Shown one piece after another: positions 23,690-34,850 of a stretch of 64,000 nt of DNA. Made by a program: the position numbers and the translations under genes. Below the pieces are notes generated by a model that searched no databases, had not been told where the DNA came from, and worked only from the letters and a program-made list of their open reading frames with translations. This DNA comes from Sepiola atlantica. Its lineage: Eukaryota > Mollusca > Cephalopoda > Sepiida > Sepiolidae. How positions within the stretch are numbered: the first letter of the stretch is position 1; every line of letters begins with the position of its first letter. Location: positions 20,804,843 to 20,868,842 of the forward strand of contig OY744525.1 of NCBI GenBank assembly GCA_963556195.1. Reading direction: 5' to 3'.

Positions 23690-24220
23690 GGTGCTTGTGT
23701 ACCGTAGGGCCGAAAAAAATTTTTTTATCTTAAATTTGAAGAGTCAAATAAGGGGGAGATAACTCTAGTTTCAAGTTTCAACCAAGCTTTATCTTAAAAT
23801 AGATTTTAACACTCTGAACTTGCAAGATGTTTTATATTTAACCAGAGATAATGCAAAATTAATAGACTTCTTGCAATCGCACAGATTAATTTCAGGTGCG
23901 GAAACCTGCATCTGTGGCCATGACATTAAAACAACTGATGGGTTTATGTGGCGTTGCCCATGTGGCTATTGGTCAATGAAAATGTCCATTAGAAATAACA
24001 GTATATTTGCAACATTAAGACTGCCCATCAGAGAGATAATTAAATTTTTATATATTTGGGCCTATGGCCGAGCGATTGATTTAACCTTATTTTAGATTCA
24101 TTACAATAGTAAAATCGATTTTAAGATAAAGTGTGGGTGAAAACTAGAGTTATCTCCACTTATTTGACTCTTCAAAATTAAAGATAACATTGTTTTTCGG
24201 CCCTACAGTACACAAACATC
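23690..24220 (+). mobile_element. Merlin-like DNA transposon, internally deleted, with 8-bp target duplication
   Basis: Long terminal inverted repeats (~110 bp) start GGTGCTTGTGTACCGTAGGG on the left and, inverted, GATGTTTGTGTACTGTAGGG on the right. Both continue through AGAGTCAAATAAG and GATAACTCTAGTTT. The direct repeat ACAAAATC flanks the element exactly (23682-23689 and 24221-24228). An 8-bp duplication and the ORF inside (23820-24095) fit the Merlin/IS1016 superfamily. At 531 bp it lacks the catalytic domain and would need a transposase in trans. Confidence 0.8.
23820..24095 (+). pseudogene. N-terminal zinc-binding fragment of a Merlin/ISXO2-like transposase
   Basis: 91 open codons, with no ATG at the start; the frame opens from the left terminal repeat. 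It reads FLQSHRLI near residues 18-25, then two CxC pairs (TCICG around 30-34 and WRCPCGYW around 44-51), then SIRNNSIFATLRLPIREIIK and an aromatic stretch FLYIWAYG. This matches the usual start of IS1595/IS1016/Merlin transposases: a zinc ribbon, then the S-x-R-x-x-S-x-F motif and a W/Y-rich helix. The DDE domain that should follow is deleted, and a stop precedes the right inverted repeat. Confidence 0.75.
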
Positions 24221-24385
24221 ACAAAATCAAATAAAAGACAAGAGAAACAAAAATGAAAATAAAACAACTCCCGGGCAACTCTGTGTAAGTTATATCTTAT
24301 TTTGCTTAAACTTAATAGCAATAAATTCGTTTATGTTATTACATTATTAATTGAGTTAAATTCTTATAGAACTATAACTAATTTT

Positions 24386-24963
24386 GGCTCTTGTGCAGAA
24401 TCCATACAGGTGCGAGAGTTCCAATCGTGTAAGGGGCAGTAACTCTCTTTCTTTAAGTCATGCAAATTCAATTAATAGAACATTTTTCGAAGAAATAACA
24501 ATTTGAGAAAAGCAACAGTATATTGATAGAACAGTTATTGAACAAAATAGAATATATTTTTCAATTTTTCTGGGGTTTTTTTTCTTCTCTTGATTCTTTT
24601 TTTTTTTTTACTTTTTTCATTTCAAAACCAGCAAAACGAACAGTCCTATTGTTTGGATTAAAAGATTTTTTTTTTTTATAGTTTGAAATATTAAATTATC
24701 GCAGACATTAACATTTGTGAAAATCAACAGTATATTGATACAACATTTATTGAAGAACATAGAATTTGGGAAAATCACCACTTTTTGTTGAGTACTTGTT
24801 AAATATAATAATTTGCGCATATTCAAGGCATTTCAGTCGATTACGTCCATTTTCGTAGAAGCTAGAAATTATGTATTTAGAAAAAGAGTTGTCCGCCCCT
24901 TCTTACACGATTGGAACTCTTCTAAAATAAACTTCGCTCGTGTATGAAATCTGTACAAGAGTC
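24386..24963. mobile_element. MITE with 8-bp target duplication (Merlin-like)
   Basis: Ends GGCTCTTGTGCAGA (left) and GACTCTTGTACAGA (right, inverted) extend into ~90-bp imperfect inverted repeats sharing AGAGTTCCAATCGTGTAAG. CTAATTTT stands on both sides (24378-24385, 24964-24971). The interior has two direct copies of a ~40-bp block (CAACAGTATATTGATA) and no ORF. The 8-bp duplication and position next to the Merlin element suggest the same superfamily. Confidence 0.65.
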
Positions 24964-24971
24964 CTAATTTT

Positions 24972-26657
24972 TTAAGGTAATGTTGTTTTAATTTCTATTT
25001 CTAAAATTATTGGCTGTAAAAGGCTATCAAAACTGTTAATAGGTGACGATTTGCTAAAAGTCAGTTTAAATGATTTTCTATTCGGCAGTCTAAATGCTTC
25101 CAAATTCCTTTCAAATTTTGACGGGTCACGAAGTAATTATTTTCTTTTTATTTCAATTATTGACAAAAGATGAAAATGGCTGAGTTGCTTCTGGTAGATT
25201 TAATTTTTGTAATTAAATGATTTTATACATAAGATTTTTTTAAATTTCGGTTTAATTTATGCTATTTCACTTTTGATTTATTTCAATAAATATTTGATTA
25301 ACAGTAAATAAAAAAATCAATTTGTAATTGTAAAAGTTACATTGACACGAGAAATACAGACACTCACAAATACACGAGCAGTGGCTTCACACTTTTTATA
25401 ATACTGAGATGAATATGCAATGTATACCAAACTATTACTATTTGGTAAATTTATCAAGAGTTGTCTCCCATTATAAATTTACCAACTGAAACCCGGGTTT
25501 TAATACGACAGGAGCGTGTTCGGAAATTCATGTTTTCCTTTGTTCTTGAAGCACAGAATGAACTATAATACTTGACTGTTGCCATTGAATTGTAATGCAA
25601 GCCAGAAATAACTTTCTAAATGTTAGTTTAAAGGTTTCAAAATCACTTTTGAATTTTATGCCGGGCTTTTTTTATTTTGCTTTTTCTTTTTCCTTTTTTA
25701 ATCTATTTAAAATATCGTGAAGTTTCGTCGTTCAAACTGTCAATTAGAAAATAATTGCTGACATGAATTTAAAAAAGAGAGCCAACGTCAACTATTATGG
25801 TTCATTTGTGCTTTTAAATCAAAGGAAAACATTCGCACGCGTCCCTGTTGTATTAAAGAACTGGAAAATCTTTCGCATAACTCATATCAGCGAATATTTA
25901 CTTTCACAAATCTTTTTTTTTTTTAAATAATTAATTCCTTTCATTTCTTCTGATAATGAAATTCATAAATAAATTATCAACAAATCAAGTCTGCAAAGCT
26001 AACAGACGTTACAAATTCTATTTGTTTAAATCACCAAGAGTTGCCTCCCATGTCACCATCAGAAAATAAATGATTGAAATGTCTTCATTAGAAGTTGTTT
26101 AATTTTCTTAAGAATACATCAATATACTGTGTGGGTAAAAAGGAGATATACATAGTATAATAAGAGCCAAACGAATATGCAGACTTTCACAATATTCTAA
26201 CCAGTATAAATACTTATAAAATCCACAAATCTCTCACATTGAACAAATATCTAGATAATGAATTTATCCCGGGCAACTGTACTTCTGTGTGTCTGTGTGT
26301 TCGAGCAGAAATATTTCACTTCTGTGAGTGAGATTCAAGAAAGCGCGCACACACAGACACAGGCTCAGGTGTGCACACACGCAAATCAGTTGAGGAGGAC
26401 AAGTATCTTATCTCAAAGCAACACTAGATGATAGCAGGTGACATTAATATATAGTGTCTATCTGTAACTAAAACTACGTCTCACAAATGAGATATGTCAG
26501 GAGTCAGAAATTATTTACAAAGATTTCTAGACACGATTAAAAATAAAAGGATATAAATCTGCAAATTTTGTAATTAAAATATATATATACTTTTTTTGTT
26601 TATAATTTAATTTTTTTAGCAATTTATTTAAACTATATCATTAAATTTATAAAAATA
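24972..26657. other. No gene seen; repeat copies at 25440-25625 and 25780-25870
   Basis: AT-rich. It contains the inverted partner of 22565-22800 and a shorter direct relative. No ORF of note. Confidence 0.5.
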
Positions 26658-27255
26658 CTAGACGTACCCATGACCCGTTGAGTCACAATCACTAAAATTA
26701 TCACTACTCAAATTTCAATCGAAAATTCATAAACTGAAATATCTTTTAAGACATTCTTTTTGCATAGCTAAAAATAAAGTCTCTTTACTTCTATATTATT
26801 ATTATTAGTAGTAGTAGTAGTAGTAATAATATTATTTGTTCTTTTATAGCAGTAAATAAACTCATTATTTTGCCATCTAATTTACATACATGTTTGTGGC
26901 ATGTAAAAACACATGTAAATTAGATGGCCATGCTGAAAAAAGAAAGTCACTATTTTTCTAAATGCTTACAGAAACATTAGAAGATATTAGAGAGCGTCCA
27001 AATCAACATACTGTGAGGGGGCGAGAGAAATACATGGATAGCTAAGAGAGAGAGAGAGAGAGAGGGATGCGTGATTTGTTCAGTTAATTATAAATTACGG
27101 CTAATTAGAACAATTAAAATAGAATTTTTATTTCAAAGATAACTCAATCCCAGAACCTGGGAATATTTTAGCATAGATTTTGTGTGATTAAAGTATGTAA
27201 GAAAAGGTCATAGGGAAACAAACGTTGATTAACTCACATTTAGTATAATAATAGA
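26658..27255 (-). mobile_element. Non-autonomous Helitron Hel-A, complete (~598 bp)
   Basis: On the minus strand it starts TCTATTATTATACTAAA (27255 downward, after A) and ends CTAG (26661-26658) followed by T. A hairpin close to the 3' end is GACTC-aac-GGGTC with one mismatch. It is almost the same length as the copy at 30192-30786. The middle includes (AGT)n and (GA)n tracts. No ORF. It would depend on an autonomous Helitron's Rep/helicase. Confidence 0.7.
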
Positions 27256-27289
27256 TAAATAATAATAATAATAATAATAAAAAATAATG

Positions 27290-27688
27290 AAATTTACATT
27301 CATCATTCATGGAGTACAACGACCAAAGAATCTGTTGAAAATGATTGCAAACAAGATGGGGACTTTTTCCCGGGGTGGGGGGGGGGGGGAGCAGTTTATA
27401 AAATTTCTTGCCGTTTCTGTTACTTGGGTTCACGTGGTGGTGTTCCTTCTTGTGGTTTTATTTTTTATCCTATTGTAACTTATTATTATTATTTTTACTC
27501 ACTCGGAGTTCTCACACAGATCATCGTTAGTGATTGCTCACCAACAATGACCAGTGGTATTTCCTGAAGTCTGAGTGACAACAAGCCTCCCCAGATTTCC
27601 AGTATTCTTCACCTCTTTTCGATAACCACCGCAAATAACCTTGCGATATCGCAACAGCCTCTTACCATTGATTTCTCGCTGGTAAGGA

Positions 27689-27734
<46 letters not shown>

Positions 27735-27950
27735 TCACTAGGATTTTCACACAAGTCAGTATCAGTAATTGCTAGCTGACAATAACAAGTGCTGTTCCCT
27801 GGAGTGTGAGTGACAACAAGCCTCCCCAGATTTCCAGTATTCTTCCTCTCTTTTCGATGACCAACGCAAATAACCTTGCGGTATCGCAAAAGCCTCTTAC
27901 CATTGATTTCTCGCTGGTAAGGACATTATTATTATTATTATTATTATTAT
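27290..27950 (-). pseudogene. Two L-RLE LINE 3'-UTR fragments with (ATT)n tails
   Basis: 27340-27480 matches the reverse of 39950-40050 (GTTTATAAAATTTCTTGCCG). 27500-27690 and 27735-27925 are two copies of the UTR end (ACAACAAGCCTCCCCAGATT, TTACCATTGATTTCTCGCTG), each followed by (ATT)n at 27688-27734 and 27925-27952. No coding remains. Confidence 0.65.
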
Positions 27951-27952
27951 AA

Positions 27953-28350
27953 TTATTAAGAAGAAGACTGATGGTAATCAGAGTTTAAACTATTGTCAAC
28001 TCGGCCGGTTTCCCCTAACCCGAACCGCTCAGCCTTCTCGTACCTTGCAGCTTCCAGTTCAATGTTTCAAATGTTGAGTTTGTGCTGTTGTGTCTGTGTG
28101 TTCGTGACCAAACCCGCATCCTAAAAATCTCTATTGACAATAACGCGCACGCGCACACAGGAACAGTCACACAGACACAGATGCATACAATTCAGTTTCT
28201 CCCCTTTTTGTATGTAAGAACAAGAATAAAGTATTCTTAAGATGTGTCCATTCCAATTTGTACATTAGGCGATTAAAATGCTTTGTCAAACTTATGTGTG
28301 ACAGACTGACGAACAGACACAGCCTCTTATAGCGTCAATTTAATCTCTAC
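27953..28350. other. No gene seen; 37-bp satellite flank begins ~28270
   Basis: 28270-28350 includes TGTGACAGACTGACGAACAG and CCTCTTATAG, as in the flanks of the large satellite arrays. Confidence 0.5.
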
Positions 28351-28351
28351 T

Positions 28352-28735
28352 TTATATGATACAAATGCTTTATATGATACAAATGCTTTATATGATACAA
28401 CTACTTTATATGATACAAAAGCTTTATATGATACAAATGCTTTACATGATACAAATGCTTTATATGATACAAATGCTTTATATGATACAAATACTTTATA
28501 TGATACAAATGCTTTATATGATACAACTACTTTATATGATACAACTACTTTATATGATACAAATGCTTTATATGATACAAATGCTTTATATGATACAACT
28601 ACTTTATATGATACAACTACTTTATATGATACAAATGCTTTATATGATACAACTACTTTATATGATACAAATGCTTTATATGATACAAATGCTTTATATG
28701 ATACAAATGCTTTATATGATACAAATGCTATTTTA
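28352..28735 (+). repeat. 18-bp minisatellite, ~21 copies
   Basis: The unit CTTTATATGATACAAATG alternates with variants ending CTA or ATA. It translates as MIQMLY repeats, which is an artefact. It is inserted inside a sequence related to the 37-bp satellite: GACAGACTGACGA to the left, and GCTATTTTAACC with CGTGACAGACTAAC to the right. Confidence 0.9.
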
Positions 28736-29160
28736 ACCTTAAACGTGACAGACTAACATACAGGTTGTCCTCCAAAATATTTTCACCATGGAATCGTTAA
28801 TAATATTTCACAACCATATTTAGTACAAATAAACTCCAGTCTGTCTGATTTGTCCACCAAATTTCAGTCACAAATGTCCAACAGTCCAGTAAGACACGCT
28901 GCAAAGTCACTCTGTTTTGTGAGGCTCATATTTTAATGGAGCCGCAACCTCACCAATTATCTGAAGGAATGCAATTGAATGAGGACTGACAACTCCAGAA
29001 GTCTCCACTGCCACTGAAGTAAATAATTATACCTGCAACAAATTTTCTACAAAACTAAATAATGTTTAAAATATTTCGTGCAAATAAAAAAAACAGCTAA
29101 AAATTATTTACAAAGGTAGCTATGTGTATATGTTTATAAATGTGTATATACAGGATTCAC
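28736..29160. other. No gene seen
   Basis: Unique-looking sequence after the minisatellite. Confidence 0.4.
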
Positions 29161-29648
29161 TCCTAAACTAATTAACCGATCATTATAAATTTTGGAACAC
29201 AGCTGCTAGGCATAAGGGGTCCAGATGTGAACTATATTTAGTTTATTTAGCTTTATGCAAAATGAGTGGAAGCCCTTTGTGAAAATTCAGATACCTCCGA
29301 TGTTTATGAAATTTTGATAAGTTTTGGACATCAATTAATAAATGTTACCCAAATTTCAGTTTCTTTGGGGTATTTTAAAGAGGTTTAAGGGGGCATAATG
29401 TGGGCACAACTTTTTATTTGAAAATTCAAATATTGCAGATTTGCATTAAATTTGATCCACTAATTAAGCAAGATTCTCTGAATTTCAATCTCTTCTTAAT
29501 ACTCCTTAAATTTGAATAAGAATTCTAAACATAAGGTTTAGTATAATTATAGCTTGATTTTAATCACCATAATGCCCATAAAAGTGGTGCAAAACTGTTC
29601 TTTTTCAGGGAATTAATTTTACCTGTCCTGGGACGGGTATTCTTCTAG
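29161..29648 (+). mobile_element. Helitron 3' end (second family)
   Basis: A perfect 8-bp hairpin ACCTGTCC-tg-GGACGGGT (29621-29638) is followed by ATTCTT and CTAG (29645-29648), then T. The 5' limit is uncertain; 29161 is where sequence typical of this repeat begins. No ORF. Confidence 0.6.
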
Positions 29649-30191
29649 TGAATTATAAATTTACTTGAGATAGTTAATCATAAAAGATGATGAAAAAAGT
29701 GTTATTTTTACACAATTTAGTATTGTTTAACCGTAATTTTTTAGTTAATTACACTTAACTCAAAGGTATTTCAATGGTTAAACAATGGTAATAGTTTTTT
29801 ATTTATTTCAGTGATCGTATGTGTGTGTGGGGTGTGGGGGGGTGTCCTTGCTCTATTTTCACACTTTTCATCTTGATACCCTGTTTTTGAAAACCGTGAA
29901 TTTTAGGGTCTATTTTAAAGATTTCCCTAGGAGTGCATGACCACCTCCCTAAAACAATTTTTTTTTTGTCATCTCTAATTTTAAATGAGATTTAAATCAT
30001 AAAGTAACAGAAAGAAAATATCTTGATTCTAACATTTTGATCAGATTTCGTTCATTAAAGAACCTTTTAAAATGAGCTTAACCAAATTTTAAAAAATTAT
30101 TAATCCATAAGGTCGTGGGGTTGGGGTTCTATCTGATGAAATATTTAGGAGAATTGTATCTGTAAATTCATATTATATATTCTGTGATCTA
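29649..30191. other. No gene seen
   Basis: AT-rich sequence with a G-run at 29828-29843. Confidence 0.4.
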
Positions 30192-30786
30192 TTAGAAACA
30201 AATGTGACCTGTGAGGTCACTCATTGAGATCAGGTTAGATCGTTTGGATCAAGAGAAAATGAGTTTGTAAAGCCAGTTAATTATTTTTTTTTAAATAAAG
30301 AGACAAAATCCCAAATTAATCACCTTCTGTTCATTCTATCTCCTCCCTCTCTTTCTCTCTCTCTGTCTCTCTCTCTCTGCCTCTTCAGCAGCTACAGTTT
30401 AAATAGTATTACTACTTGTGGTGATGTTCCCTTTAGTTTATAATGGACTATTCTAATATTTTTATTCTTTTCTTTCTTTATTATCTTCAAGTGTTAATAA
30501 ACACAGAGTGAGAGAGTGGTGGAAGCGAGAGTGATATACACCATATAAATAATAGCAGGAGGTCAAACAACATACAGTGAGAGAGGGTGAGAGTGATAGA
30601 CAGGAACTTAGTAAAAGATCGGTCACTTGATGATTAATTAAGACAATTAAAATGGAACTTTTTTCGAACATAACTCAATCACAAAACTGAGCAATATTTT
30701 AGCATGTATTTTGTGGGATTCAAATATATAGGAAAACGCTTTAGTAAAACAAACGTTGATTAACTCAGCTTTAGTATAATAATAGA
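30192..30786 (-). mobile_element. Non-autonomous Helitron Hel-A, complete (~595 bp)
   Basis: On the minus strand it starts TC within TCTATTATTATACTAAAGCT (30786 downward). It ends with a perfect 7-bp hairpin GTGACCT-cac-AGGTCAC (30220-30204), a short spacer and CTAA (30195-30192), then T. CTAA obeys the CTRR rule. No ORF. Confidence 0.72.
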
Positions 30787-31220
30787 TATTATATGTTCTG
30801 TGATTGTTTTCCCTTTAAAGGTCACATGAGATGATTGACTAAAAGAGATGCTCAAAAAGGCATTAATAAATAAGTTTATAATCCTTTAATAATTTATAAT
30901 AAGTTTTGTAATCCCTATTTTCACACCCTTTTTACCATATCTAATGTTTTGCTTTCGAGTACGTTGGAGGTATGGTCTCTTACATTTAAAATATTAACCC
31001 TTCTTGGAACAGCTACTCCAGCAAGTATATTTTTGTAATCTGTAAATATTAAGTTTTGAATGTTTAAATGTTATATTATGGGATCCCAATTGATATGTTC
31101 CAGGGGAGACAACTATTGCAGTTTTGATTGGATTCTCTCGAAATAAAACCGTGAAACTGCAGTAAAGTGTTAAAGCTACGTGCATTCTTAGCTGAGATGG
31201 TGAGACATCCAACGCCAGTT
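30787..31220. other. No gene seen
   Basis: AT-rich. No recognised feature. Confidence 0.4.
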
Positions 31221-31221
31221 T

Positions 31222-31345
31222 GTCACGGTTGGCCAGGCGTCCGGGTTAAGAATCCCAGTGTTGATGCGCTCACTAAATCTAGCCACACTGATGATTTGTG
31301 AAATAACGAAACACCTCCCTATGGATGACTATATATGGAAAATTA
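31222..31345 (+). mobile_element. SINE/hammerhead unit F (decayed)
   Basis: TTGGCCAGGCGTCCGGGTTA then AATCCCAG resemble a degraded tRNA head. Downstream CTGATGA (31288-31294) and CGAAAC (31307-31312) lie in the hammerhead order, with partial stem I (CCA/TGG). Stems II and III are lost. Related to 56535-56650. Confidence 0.45.
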
Positions 31346-31448
31346 GTTTATCGAATAGTGAATAAAGAAGGCAACTAATTTTCTAATTTTTTAAAAAATT
31401 TTATTTCATATTTAATCCTTTATATATACATCGCTGATTTATCAGGTT

Positions 31449-31615
31449 GTTCATAGTGGCCGAGTGGGTTAAGGCATTGGAATTTGGGTTATAACATGAC
31501 TTGTGCTCCGAGGTTTCGAATCCTGTGACCGGTATGAATAATTATCTCTACACTGATCATTCCTGAAAGGATGAAACGTATACGTATGTAGATAAACAAA
31601 TATTTATAATTATTT
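31449..31615 (+). mobile_element. tRNA-derived SINE with hammerhead motif, unit C
   Basis: The head has a clear tRNA-Ser/Leu-like box A (GTGGCCGAGTGGGTTAAGGC) and box B (GGTTTCGAATCCTG), so pol III transcription is plausible. The tail 31547-31592 is a hammerhead. Stem I TCTACA/TGTAGA is perfect, a small stem II is TCC/GGA, then GAAAC, stem III AC/GT around GTATAC and triplet GTA. The core reads CTGATCA, losing the catalytic G8, so this copy should be inactive. (TA)n follows. Confidence 0.72.
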
Positions 31616-31634
31616 ATATATATATATATATATA

Positions 31635-31763
31635 TAGCACTAGATAAAGTGAAAGAATAAAATAAGGTGCGACTCAAATTTAAAGGACTTTGCTTGAACA
31701 TTGAATTCTAATAAAATCTGATTCGCACCTTATTTTATTCTTTCACTTTATCTAGTGCTATTA
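31635..31763. repeat. Inverted repeat with ~39-bp arms
   Basis: GCACTAGATAAAGTGAAAGA through AATAAGGTGCGA (from 31635) is inverted at 31724-31763. The spacer is ~50 bp. (TA)n lies to the left. Confidence 0.75.
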
Positions 31764-31867
31764 ATGCTCTATCCAGTATATTGAGCTTCAGTTTTATCCG
31801 GATGTTCACTAATTAAAGCTATTAGTTGCCTCTTATATCTTTTGTTGTATTACCTTTTTATATATAT

Positions 31868-32112
31868 ATATATTAAATTCCCGAAACAGTTTTTCATGGT
31901 AAACAACTGATGATCCCTTAAAATAGTGTTAGAAACTAACTAATATAATAACTGTAAAAAATAAATTGACTTACATGAGTGATTTTCCACTGGAAGACTT
32001 GAGACTATAAGTTTTTTTTATTTATTATTTTATTTATTTTTTTATTTTTATTTATTTTTTTTTTTATATATAGTTTTAATGGTTGAGAAACTTCCGAGAC
32101 TATATATATATC
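31868..32112 (+). repeat. Dispersed repeat, near-identical to 44275-44515
   Basis: Runs from AAATTCCCGAAACAGTTTTT to GAGAAACTTCCGAGACTATA with only scattered differences. The largest is in the T-rich middle. A weaker relative is at 19440-19520. No ORF. Confidence 0.85.
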
Positions 32113-32620
32113 ATATTCATTTATGCATTAATATCATTAGGAAAGGTATGAACTCAAAATTTCCCCATTGCTATGGGTAATTAACAACCTGTGTTCAATA
32201 AATTGTATACAATAAACTTTTGTTGAAACCATTCTTCCTGCTTCTCAGCCAGCTTGATCCTCCACCCCCTCGAATCCAATCAGTGTCTAATTGGAATTGG
32301 CTCTGCATATCCTCACCTTTAGCAAATTTCAATATATAATTTTCTAAATTTTTTATTGCCCTTTTCAGAACTAAAGGTTGGTAAGCAGGTCTCACAAAGC
32401 TTTTCATCAAATAGTCTTTCCTTCTCCTATACTAGTTACCTTATTAAGGCTTGAAAGTCTAGTCTACCCTACTATTTCACCCATAGCTGAGGGGAGGATA
32501 TATGGATTCATACCTTTCTCAAATGTATTATAGTCAAAGTGATGTAATAGTCGGACAGAACACGATTATTGCACATGAAGACATCAGTTTTAAACATTAC
32601 CACACCTTTTAGTTAAGTTA
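32113..32620. other. No gene seen
   Basis: Mixed sequence. No recognised feature. Confidence 0.4.
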
Positions 32621-33260
32621 AAACATTTACAGCAGTTATTTCTGATTAGCAGTTTTTGGTAGCACTTATTTTTGATTAACAGTTCTTTCTGGTTAGCAGT
32701 TCTATTTTAGTGGAACTTATTTCTGGTTAGCAGTTTTTGGTAGCACTTATTTTTGATTAACAGTTCTTTCTGGTTAGCAGTTCTATTTTAGTGGAACTTA
32801 TTTCTGGTTAGCAGTTTTTGATAGCACTTATTTTTGATTAACAGTTCTTTCTGGTTAGCAGTTCTATTTTAGTGGAACTTATTTCTGGTTAGCAGTTATT
32901 TCTAGTTAAGTTATTTTTAGTTAACAGTTATTTTTAGTTAACAGTTATTTCTAGTTAGCAGTTATATTTTGGTTAGCAATTTTTTGGGGGTGATAGTTAT
33001 TTCTGGTTGGCATTTTTGGGAAGTAGCAGTTATTGTTAGCAGTTATTTTTGGTTAGCAATTGGGGGATAGCAGTTATCAGTTAGCAGCTTCTTTGAACAA
33101 CAGTGGTTAGCAGTTTTTGTAGCAGTTATTTCTGGTTAGAAATTTTGGGGGAGATATCAGTTATTTCTCGTCGGCAGTTATTCTTGGTTAGCAGTTATTT
33201 CTGCTTAGCAGTTCGTTTTGGTTAGCAGTTATTTCTGCGTAGCAGTTCATTCTCTGTTTT
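32620..33260. repeat. ~17-bp minisatellite with an 81-bp higher-order unit
   Basis: The basic unit is like TTAGCAGTTATTTCTGG. From about 32644 to 32890 three 81-bp blocks repeat with few changes, each combining five diverged units. The rest is irregular. Confidence 0.85.
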
Positions 33261-34809
33261 TCGATTAGATGAATTGCTTTTTAATGATTTTCCCAACAGA
33301 CAAAAAAGAAATTAAAATAAAATAAAATTCAAATTACCCAGTCAAGCAAACAATTTTACAGCTTTAGAAATTTACTATCAAATTACAAAATGACACATAC
33401 GTTTTGTTTTTTCCTTTTTGTTGTTGATGTTTTTGTTTTGTTGTTGCAATTAATACAGCAATACCAGATATTAAGTCTTCGCTGTTTGTTTTTCTCTTTA
33501 AACGGAGGGGGGGGGGAGAGGGGCTGGTCTTTGAATTGTGGTTAGAATGTTTAGAAACGCGTAACAAAAAAAAAAGCAGCAAAATACAAAAGATTTTCTT
33601 CATTCATGTTAGCAAAGCATTCACCATTTTGTTTCTACTCCCCCTTCCTATAGTTTCACTTTCTTCTATTGATAAAAAAATAAAATAAAACACAAATAAA
33701 TTTCGTGGTTTCTCTTGGCAATGCTCCACTTGGCGCTTAATTGTTCTTCTTTCTATTCTGTATGCGTTAAATACCATATCTGATGACATTACCACCCACT
33801 ATCAAATATTTAAAAAGATTCCCTTTTGATATATTGTGCGTGTGTGTATCAATGTGAATAGGAATCAGTTTCGAAATGCAAAAGTGAAGCTCAATATTTA
33901 AAATATTCAATAGAGATTATCTTCTATTATATAAAGGGAAGTTATCTGTGTGTGTGTGTGTGTGTGTGCCCAGCTAAAACTCGAGAACTACAGAACAAAC
34001 ACTCACAAAATCGGTATATTCTTCATCAGCCTTGCCCGGAATGAATTATTTCTAAAATTTAGAAAACATTAGGTGTTCTTTGACCCTAAACTGGCACATA
34101 TTTTGTCAGGGGGGTGTTGGTTTTCCAGGCATTTTCATTTACTAAAGTGATGTAACTTTGCATTTTAAGCAAGGAGTTACTTCCCTCGAAATAAAGGAGA
34201 GGTGTGTGTGTGTGGGGGGGTGTTTGCGTGCCCAGGGAGAGGAATGGGTTGGACGGAGGAGAAAGAGGGGGGGCTGGAAGAGGGAGGGAGAAACGATAGA
34301 AAGATAGAGGGGGGTAAAGAGATAGAAGTTTTAATAGAAATATGTTACACTTTTGCCCCAGAAAGAAATAAAGTATTAAATTCAAGATTATATCATTCTA
34401 TGATTCAATAATAATTTCAGAACAAAATAACTTTTACGCATGTTTCTAGAGGGGTCGAACGGAAGGTAAACACAGGCAATCCAGAATGTTTACTCCGACG
34501 ATCTTGTTTTATCAGAAATTCGGAAAGAAGACACACCCAATGGAGAAGGTCATAGGAAATGACAGATGGGCGATCAGAGATTTCAAATCATTGGATATAA
34601 AGAATCAAACACAGAGGAAATGTCCAGAAAAAAAACAACAAAAAAAGAACAGGCAAACCAAATTAAAAAAAAACAAAATAATGTTCAAAACACTGTAAAA
34701 AGTTTCAGGTATAAAACTAAAATATTTTCTGAAGTTAATAGTCCGACAATCAGGTAAAAACATTAAAATGCCAGTTAACATCTTCCATTACCGGTAAAGA
34801 GATCAAATG

Positions 34810-34845
<36 letters not shown>
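33261..34845. other. No gene seen; short tracts
   Basis: (GT)n at 33949-33968, G-rich purine tract 34204-34320 and (TA)n 34815-34847. Short frames on both strands are low complexity and unsupported. Confidence 0.5.

Positions 34846-34847
<2 letters not shown>

Positions 34848-34850
<3 letters not shown>

Noticed and set aside
28356..28736. 126-codon frame of repeated MIQMLY
   Set aside because: It is the translation of an 18-bp minisatellite; no independent sign of coding.
31880..31925. CCGAAACAGTTTTTCATGGTAA then CTGATGA as a circularly permuted hammerhead
   Set aside because: The flanks that would have to form stem II do not pair, and stem I would overlap the loop; likely chance.
33925..34000. 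Helitron 5' end at TCTTCTATTATATAAAGG
   Set aside because: TC start is plausible but no paired CTRR terminus with hairpin was found downstream in the same orientation.
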